Shown: positions 40,121 to 45,453 of the stretch, piece by piece | How the letters are laid out: each line of letters starts with the position of its first letter | Position numbering within the stretch: the stretch's first letter is position 1 | IMG/VR virus record: IMGVR_UViG_3300042545_000600 | Span: 1-45,453 of that record | From: a virus | Reading direction: 5' to 3' (one strand) | Length of the DNA stretch: 45,453 bases | Notes under the pieces: model-generated | The model's input: only the letters and a program-made list of their open reading frames with translations | Told to the model about the DNA's origin: nothing | Databases searched by the model: none | Program-made: the position numbers and the translations under genes

Positions 40121-43100
40121 TTAACTTAAATTTGCTGCGGATAAGAATCCATAATATGTTGTTCCACCATCATAAGTATAGAATACTAAAATATCAGTTC
40201 CATTTGCAGTTAACGCAGGTGCTATACCACCAGCCCAATCTACTGATGCCGGCCATGTTGTTGTAAAGTTACCACCATTCACATAAACCAACGTAAATCC
40301 AAATCCCTGAGGAGATGATGGTGGGTTTGAGAATGTGTAAGTAACATTTGCATTAGCCGTATATCTAAAATTATTTGCAGTTGTTAAATTAATTGTTACA
40401 CTTCCACCCGTACCTAAATTAGAAAATAATTCTCTAAAGTTAGGTGTATAAACTGATGTATTTGCAGTTACATTATTTCCAGTTATATTACCTGATATAG
40501 TTGCGTTACCCGTTACATCTAATAAAGTACCATCATAAGTAAGTCCACTTTCAGCTGTAATATTGGGTGATGACCCATTTAGTGTAAGAACTCCGTTATT
40601 AGTAGTTCCAGTAATTGTAGCCGATATCCCAGATGAACCAGATGTACCAGATGAACCACCATCACCAGTAATACCAGATGTACCACTTAAACCACTTGAA
40701 CCACTTGAACCAGCCATTCCAGATGTTCCAGATGAACCACTACTTCCAAATAAAGTTCCATCTAAACCAGATGTACCTGCGGTTCCAGATGAACCATTTG
40801 TACCCAATCCAGATGAACCCGATGTACCAGATGTACCGGATGAACCAAATAAAGTTCCATCCTGCCCAGATGTTCCAGAAGTACCATTAGTACCTAATCC
40901 AGATGTACCATTAGTACCTAATCCAGATGTACCAGAAGTACCACTACTTCCGAATAAAGTTCCATCTTGTCCACTTGTTCCAGATGAACCATTTGTTCCA
41001 ATGCCAGATGTTCCATTACTTCCACTTACTCCGCTTGTTCCAGAAGAACCACTACTTCCAAATAAAGTTCCATCTTGTCCACTTGTCCCAGATGTTCCAG
41101 CAGTACCCGTTATACCAGATGTACCATCAGTACCAATACCAGATGTTCCCGATGTTCCAGAAGAACCAAATAAAGTTCCATCCTGTCCAGATGTTCCCGA
41201 AGTACCAGCGGTGCCCGTTATACCAGAAGTACCAGATGAGCCACTTTCACCACTTGTACCAGAAGTACCTGATGAACCAAATAATGTTCCATCTTGTCCA
41301 GAAGTACCTGATGTTCCATTCGTACCAACTCCAGATGTTCCAGAAGAACCACTTTCACCTGATGTTCCGCTTGTACCAGACGAACCAAATAAAGTTCCAT
41401 CTTGTCCAGAAGTACCCGATGTTCCATTAGTTCCAACACCAGATGTTCCAGACGAACCACTTTCACCTGATGTACCAGATGTTCCAGATGAACCGAATAA
41501 AGTTCCATCTTGCCCAGAAGTACCTGATGTTCCATTTGTACCTAACCCAGAAGTACCAGATGAACCACTTTCACCTGATGTTCCAGATGTACCAGATGAA
41601 CCGAATAACGTACCATCCTGTCCACTTGTTCCAGAAGTACCATTTGTACCTAACCCAGATGTTCCTGATGAACCACTTTCACCACTTGTACCAGATGTTC
41701 CAGACGAACCGAATAAAGTTCCATCTTGTCCAGAAGTACCTGATGTTCCATTTGTCCCAATACCACTTGTACCAGATGAACCACTTTCACCACTTGTCCC
41801 AGATGTTCCACTACTTCCAAATAAAGTTCCATCTTGTCCACTAGTCCCAGAGGTTCCGTTTGTACCTAAACCAGAAGTACCTGATGAACCACTTTGACCA
41901 CTTGTTCCAGATGTTCCACTACTTCCAAATAAAGTTCCATCTTGTCCGCTTGTTCCAGAGGTTCCGTTTGTACCTAAACCAGAAGTACCTGATGAACCAC
42001 TTTGACCTGATGTACCAGATGTACCACTACTTCCAAATAAAGTTCCATCTTGTCCGCTTGTTCCAGACGTACCAGCAGTTCCACTACTTCCGCTTGTTCC
42101 AGATGAACCAGATGTACCAGATGTACCAGCAGTTCCATTACTTCCAAAGAATGTTCCATCTTGTCCGCTTGTTCCAGAAGTTCCAGATGTACCACTTGAA
42201 CCGGATGTACCATTAGTACCAACACCAGATGTTCCAGAGGTTCCAGATGAACCAAAGAATGTTCCATCTTGTCCGCTTGTTCCAGAAGTTCCAGATGTAC
42301 CGCTTGAACCACTCAAACCACTTGTTCCACTACTTCCACTTGTACCAGAAGTACCCGATGAACCAGAAGAACCGAAGAATGTTCCATCAACTCCACTTGT
42401 TCCAGAAGTTCCACTACTTCCCGATGTTCCAGTTGAACCAGAAGAACCCGAAGTACCACTACTTCCAAATAAAGTTCCATCTAAACCAGATGTACCTGCG
42501 GTTCCAGATGTTCCAGATGTACCACTTGAACCAGATGTACCACTACTTCCACTACTTCCACTTGTCCCAGAAGTTCCACTAATTCCCGATGAACCAGACG
42601 TACCATTAGTACCAGATGAACCAGATGAACCACTTGTACCAGACGAACCTGAAGTTCCATTTAAACCTGAAGTTCCAGATGTACCATTTGAACCAGATAA
42701 ACCACTTGTTCCAGATGTACCATATGAACCAGATGTACCATCCGTTCCAGTTGAACCAGAAGTTCCACTACTTCCACTCGTTCCATCAACTCCACTTGTT
42801 CCAGATGAACCAGATGAACCAGATGTACCATCCGTTCCCGTTGAACCACTTGAACCAGAAGTTCCACTACTTCCACTCGTTCCATTCGAACCACTTGTCC
42901 CACTTGTCCCAGAAGAACCAGAAGTACCAGAAGTTCCACTACTACCAGTTGAACCAGAAGAACCAGAAGTACCACTACTTCCTGATGTACCATTCGAACC
43001 ACTCGTACCACTTGTTCCAGAAGAACCACTTGTCCCATCCGTTCCCGTTGAACCACTTGTTCCAGATGTTCCACTACTTCCGCTTGTTCCATTTGAACCA

Positions 43101-45453
43101 CTCGTACCACTTGTCCCAGAAGAACCACTACTTCCCGATGTACCATCAGTACCGGTTGAACCAGATGAACCAGAAGTACCACTACTTCCACTCGTTCCGT
43201 TTGTACCAGAGGTTCCAGATGTTGCACTTGTTCCAGATGTACCTGATGTTCCACTCGTTCCCGATGTTCCAGAAGAACCAGATGTTCCAGATGAACCATT
43301 CTCACCACTAGTTCCAGAAGTTCCAGAAGTTCCCGATGTACCACTTGTCCCAGATGTACCAGAAGTGCCAGAAGTTCCCGATGTACCAGATGTACCCGAT
43401 GTTCCATCTAATCCGCTTGTTCCACTTGAACCAGAAGTACCATCAACTCCACTTGTCCCGCTTGAACCAGAAGTTCCAGATGAACCACTTTCACCGCTCG
43501 TACCACTCGTACCAGAAGAACCACTACTTCCACTCGTTCCACTCGTTCCAGACGAACCAGATGAACCAGATGAACCAGAAGAACCCGATGTCCCACTACT
43601 TCCACTACTTCCTGATGAACCCGATGTTCCACTACTTCCACTACTTCCACTTGAACCACTACTACCACTTGAACCAGAAGTTCCACTACTACCACTCGTT
43701 CCAGAGGTACCAGAAGTACCACTACTTCCACTTGTTCCAGAAGAACCAGAGGTTCCACTTGTCCCAGAAGAACCTGAAGTTCCACTCGTACCAGATGTTC
43801 CACTACTACCAGAAGTACCAGATGTACCAGAAGTTCCGTTTTTATCAACAATTTCAATAATTCCAATCATTGATGAATGAACTGCACATTGATAAACAAT
43901 ATTGTTTGGTGCATCTTCAGGTACTCTATATGCTATTAAATCAGTTGTTCCAGCTAATCCATTTAATGGGTCATTATTTATTGTACCATCTACAACTGAA
44001 GTATTACCGCTTGATAATCTTAATGCAAATGGGTGTGATGCTGAAACTCCACTTACATCAAAGTAAAATAATTCACCTCTTACTAATGTTAAGGTTGGGA
44101 ATGTAGCATCATCATATCCATCAAATGCATAATTGAATCCATCATTAATTACTTCGAAAAGTCTACCACCTTCTCTACCAGATGTTCCAGAAGAACCAGA
44201 AGTGCCCGATGTTCCCGAAGAACCAGATGTACCAGTAGTACCACTTGAACCAGACGTTCCACTCGTACCACTACTTCCACTTGAACCACTTGTTCCAGAT
44301 GAACCTGATGAACCAGAGGTTCCAGACGAACCTGATGTTCCTGAAGAACCACTACTTCCACTACTTCCACTCGTTCCGCTTGTTCCAGATGAACCAGACG
44401 AACCTGATGAACCAGAGGTTCCACTACTTCCACTACTTCCGCTTGAACCACTACTTCCGCTTGAACCAGATGTTCCAGATGAACCACTACTACCACTTGA
44501 ACCACTTGAACCAGATGTTCCAGAAGAACCACTTGAACCAGATGTTCCAGAAGAACCACTACTTCCAGAAGAACCAGATGTTCCACTACTTCCAGATGTT
44601 GCTGAAGTACCAGACGTTCCAGATGTTCCACTTGTCCCACTTGTTCCAGATGAACCACTACTTCCACTACTTCCAGAAGTACCAGACGTTCCAGATGTTC
44701 CAGATGTTGCTGAAGTACCAGACGTTCCAGATGTTCCACTTGTTCCACTTGTCCCAGATGAACCAGACGTACCATTTGTTCCAGATGTACCTGATGTTCC
44801 AGATGTACCTGATGTTCCACTCGTACCAGAAGTTCCACTACTTCCACTCGTTCCACTCGTTCCGCTTGTTCCAGATGTACCACCAGTTCCAGATGTACCA
44901 CCAGTTCCAGATGTACCATCTACTCCACTCGTACCAACAGCTGCATCGATTGATTGTTGTTCTAATCTTCCAGTTGTTGGGTTATAGGTAACCACTAAAT
45001 TTGTTGAACCTAATGGTAAATTTTGTATGAATGTACTACCAGTTACAATTAAACTACCCGATACATTTAAACTTCCCGTTAGTGCAGCATAACCTTCAAA
45101 TGGGAAACCAGTACCACTTCCACCACCAACTGCGTTTAATGCGTATTCGGCTATTGATGCAAATGATGATGAGAACACATACATTGATGCGGTTTGAGAT
45201 GATAGTAAATCACCATCACCAGTACCACCGCCACCTAAGATAGTTACTAATATACCATCAGAACCAGAATCAATTACACTTACACCAGAACCAGTAAAGT
45301 TAATTTTTCCAGTTTCAGTTTGTACTAACGAACTTGTATAGTAAATGAATAAATCAGTTCCACCACTACCAGCTTCACCAGCATTTAATGCGTAAGATGC
45401 AGTAAGAGCGAAAGATGAACTCAACACCGTCATAGATGATGTTTGTTCGTTTC
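40121..45453 (-). CDS. Collagen-like fibre with cupredoxin-like insert (5' end outside window)
   Basis: The frame stays open to the right edge (codons NEQTSS precede the first ATG at 45433). The segment 'SSQTASMYVFSSSFA' further in parallels this start region, so the gene is probably truncated. At least 1776 codons. N-terminal beta strands are followed by a first Gly-Thr/Ser-Ser triplet region, a cupredoxin-like domain (about 43838-44172), a long second triplet region with a 36-residue block array, then a C-terminal beta domain (VDWAGGIAPALTANGTDILVFYTYDGG). Proline is absent from the shaft. There is no S74 chaperone, so trimerisation must use another element, perhaps the C-terminal domain. 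It is an adhesive or decorative fibre. Confidence 0.85.
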   Translation of the reverse strand, partial: NEQTSSMTVLSSSFALTASYALNAGEAGSGGTDLFIYYTSSLVQTETGKINFTGSGVSVIDSGSDGILVTILGGGGTGDGDLLSSQTASMYVFSSSFASIAEYALNAVGGGSGTGFPFEGYAALTGSLNVSGSLIVTGSTFIQNLPLGSTNLVVTYNPTTGRLEQQSIDAAVGTSGVDGTSGTGGTSGTGGTSGTSGTSGTSGSSGTSGTSGTSGTSGTSGTSGTNGTSGSSGTSGTSGTSGTSGTSATSGTSGTSGTSGSSGSSGSSGTSGTSGTSGTSGTSATSGSSGTSGSSGSSGSSGTSGSSGSSGTSGSSGSSGSSGSSGTSGSSGSSGSSGSSGSSGTSGSSGSSGSSGTSGTSGSSGSSGSSGTSGSSGTSGSSGSSGTSGSSGSSGTSGTSGSSGTTGTSGSSGTSGTSGSSGTSGREGGRLFEVINDGFNYAFDGYDDATFPTLTLVRGELFYFDVSGVSASHPFALRLSSGNTSVVDGTINNDPLNGLAGTTDLIAYRVPEDAPNNIVYQCAVHSSMIGIIEIVDKNGTSGTSGTSGSSGTSGTSGTSGSSGTSGTSGSSGTSGSSGTSGTSGTSGSSGTSGSSGSSGSSGSSGSSGTSGSSGSSGSSGTSGSSGSSGSSGSSGTSGTSGSSGSSGTSGTSGESGSSGTSGSSGTSGVDGTSGSSGTSGLDGTSGTSGTSGTSGTSGTSGTSGTSGTSGTSGTSGENGSSGTSGSSGTSGTSGTSGTSGTSATSGTSGTNGTSGSSGTSGSSGSTGTDGTSGSSGSSGTSGTSGSNGTSGSSGTSGTSGSTGTDGTSGSSGTSGTSGSNGTSGSSGTSGSSGSTGSSGTSGTSGSSGTSGTSGSNGTSGSSGTSGSSGSTGTDGTSGSSGSSGTSGVDGTSGSSGTSGSTGTDGTSGSYGTSGTSGLSGSNGTSGTSGLNGTSGSSGTSGSSGSSGTNGTSGSSGISGTSGTSGSSGSSGTSGSSGTSGTSGTAGTSGLDGTLFGSSGTSGSSGSTGTSGSSGTSGTSGVDGTFFGSSGSSGTSGTSGSSGTSGLSGSSGTSGTSGTSGQDGTFFGSSGTSGTSGVGTNGTSGSSGTSGTSGTSGQDGTFFGSNGTAGTSGTSGSSGTSGSSGTAGTSGTSGQDGTLFGSSGTSGTSGQSGSSGTSGLGTNGTSGTSGQDGTLFGSSGTSGTSGQSGSSGTSGLGTNGTSGTSGQDGTLFGSSGTSGTSGESGSSGTSGIGTNGTSGTSGQDGTLFGSSGTSGTSGESGSSGTSGLGTNGTSGTSGQDGTLFGSSGTSGTSGESGSSGTSGLGTNGTSGTSGQDGTLFGSSGTSGTSGESGSSGTSGVGTNGTSGTSGQDGTLFGSSGTSGTSGESGSSGTSGVGTNGTSGTSGQDGTLFGSSGTSGTSGESGSSGTSGITGTAGTSGTSGQDGTLFGSSGTSGTSGIGTDGTSGITGTAGTSGTSGQDGTLFGSSGSSGTSGVSGSNGTSGIGTNGSSGTSGQDGTLFGSSGTSGTSGLGTNGTSGLGTNGTSGTSGQDGTLFGSSGTSGTSGSSGLGTNGSSGTAGTSGLDGTLFGSSGSSGTSGMAGSSGSSGLSGTSGITGDGGSSGTSGSSGISATITGTTNNGVLTLNGSSPNITAESGLTYDGTLLDVTGNATISGNITGNNVTANTSVYTPNFRELFSNLGTGGSVTINLTTANNFRYTANANVTYTFSNPPSSPQGFGFTLVYVNGGNFTTTWPASVDWAGGIAPALTANGTDILVFYTYDGGTTYYGFLSAANLS
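40630..43835 (-). repeat. Second collagen-like triplet region with 36-residue DGTLFGSSG blocks
   Basis: Gly-Thr-Ser/Gly-Ser-Ser triplets with 17 copies of [LVQ]DGT[LF]FGS[SN]G in the 3' half (about 40720-42500). Between most copies the period is close to 36 residues (108 bp), e.g. GTSGTSGQDGTLFGSSG. The F inserted in GT[LF]F breaks the Gly-X-Y phase once per block. At DNA level adjacent blocks are almost identical. Confidence 0.9.
43838..44172 (-). other. Cupredoxin-like domain within the collagen-like fibre
   Basis: Between the two triplet regions, a beta-rich domain of about 110 residues carries SASHPFALRL and VYQCAVHSSMIGIIEI. The H (HPF), then C-x2-H-x2-M, are in the order of type-1 copper ligands (His, Cys, His, Met). 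Key codons lie near 44020-44040 and 43868-43905. Cys occurs almost nowhere else in this protein. Confidence 0.7.
44175..44935 (-). repeat. First collagen-like triplet region of the fibre
   Basis: About 250 residues of Gly-Thr-Ser/Gly-Ser-Ser triplets with occasional Ala-Thr-Ser (SGTSATSG). It precedes the cupredoxin-like domain in the protein. Confidence 0.9.

Noticed and set aside
40630-44935. CRISPR-like or minisatellite array
   Set aside because: The repeats are in-frame 9-bp coding units with no unique spacers of constant length; they encode the collagen-like shaft.

Overview
The window is part of the late region of a large contractile-tailed (T4-like, myovirus-type) phage that infects a Bacteroidota host. 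The phage assignment rests on an ordered set of tail genes: sheath, tube, a tail chaperone, tape measure, tube-cap/baseplate proteins, a LysM-like baseplate protein and a hub protein. These are preceded by fibre genes. The host assignment rests on a phage-encoded protein with a type IX secretion (Por) sorting domain, on signal peptides ending in the Bacteroidota-style '..SQ/..AQ/..GQ', on AT-rich DNA, and on TATTTATA-type promoter elements. Every gene but one (7722-8177) is read from the minus strand, so transcription runs from right to left.

Layout in transcription order. 45453-38403: adhesion genes. They include a collagen-like fibre truncated by the window edge, with a cupredoxin-like insert, a PKD plus BspA-type repeat protein, a fibre-assembly chaperone and small fibre-associated proteins. 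38391-26263: a small tail protein and a 3927-residue fibre with proline-free collagen-like triplets, about 18 copies of a 'FYD..NT.YY' repeat and a C-terminal S74 self-cleaving chaperone. 26135-14263: the tail tube, sheath and baseplate block. It includes a tail-chaperone gene whose last 68 codons lie in another frame with no start codon, which points to programmed frameshifting on a run of seven T. 14230-9035: accessory genes, namely a GT2 glycosyltransferase, a short family-A DNA polymerase without a proofreading domain, a 669-residue protein of unknown role, a small conserved unknown and an S-adenosylmethionine decarboxylase. 9012-287: lysis genes (GH19 endolysin, two-TM holin-like protein, L,D-transpeptidase-like protein) interleaved with an unusual set of secreted proteins. 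174-1: a partial gene of unknown function.

The most interesting part is 287-8177. Here the phage encodes what looks like its own envelope-export and surface kit: a CsgG-like outer-membrane channel, a one-TM protein, a holin-like protein, an outer-membrane beta-barrel candidate and a small exported protein in one tightly coupled operon. Around it lie a T9SS cargo protein with cohesin-like and dockerin-like modules, an exported C-type lectin (EPN and WND motifs) in which a LamG domain is nested inside the lectin domain and the lectin domain inside a carboxypeptidase-regulatory-like domain, and an exported HExxH metallopeptidase on the opposite strand. The lectin and the T9SS cargo share a dockerin-like module, so they may act together at the infected cell's surface. 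Whether this set serves lysis, superinfection exclusion, cell aggregation or virion decoration cannot be decided from sequence.

A recurrent motif (TATATTTATA and close variants on the coding strand) lies mostly 17-30 nt upstream of the first gene of most transcription blocks, and in the plus orientation before the single plus-strand gene. It is the best candidate for the late promoter. Several good hairpin terminators sit between blocks. I saw no tRNA, rRNA, CRISPR array, insertion sequence or integrase, and no gene-free stretch longer than 300 bases.
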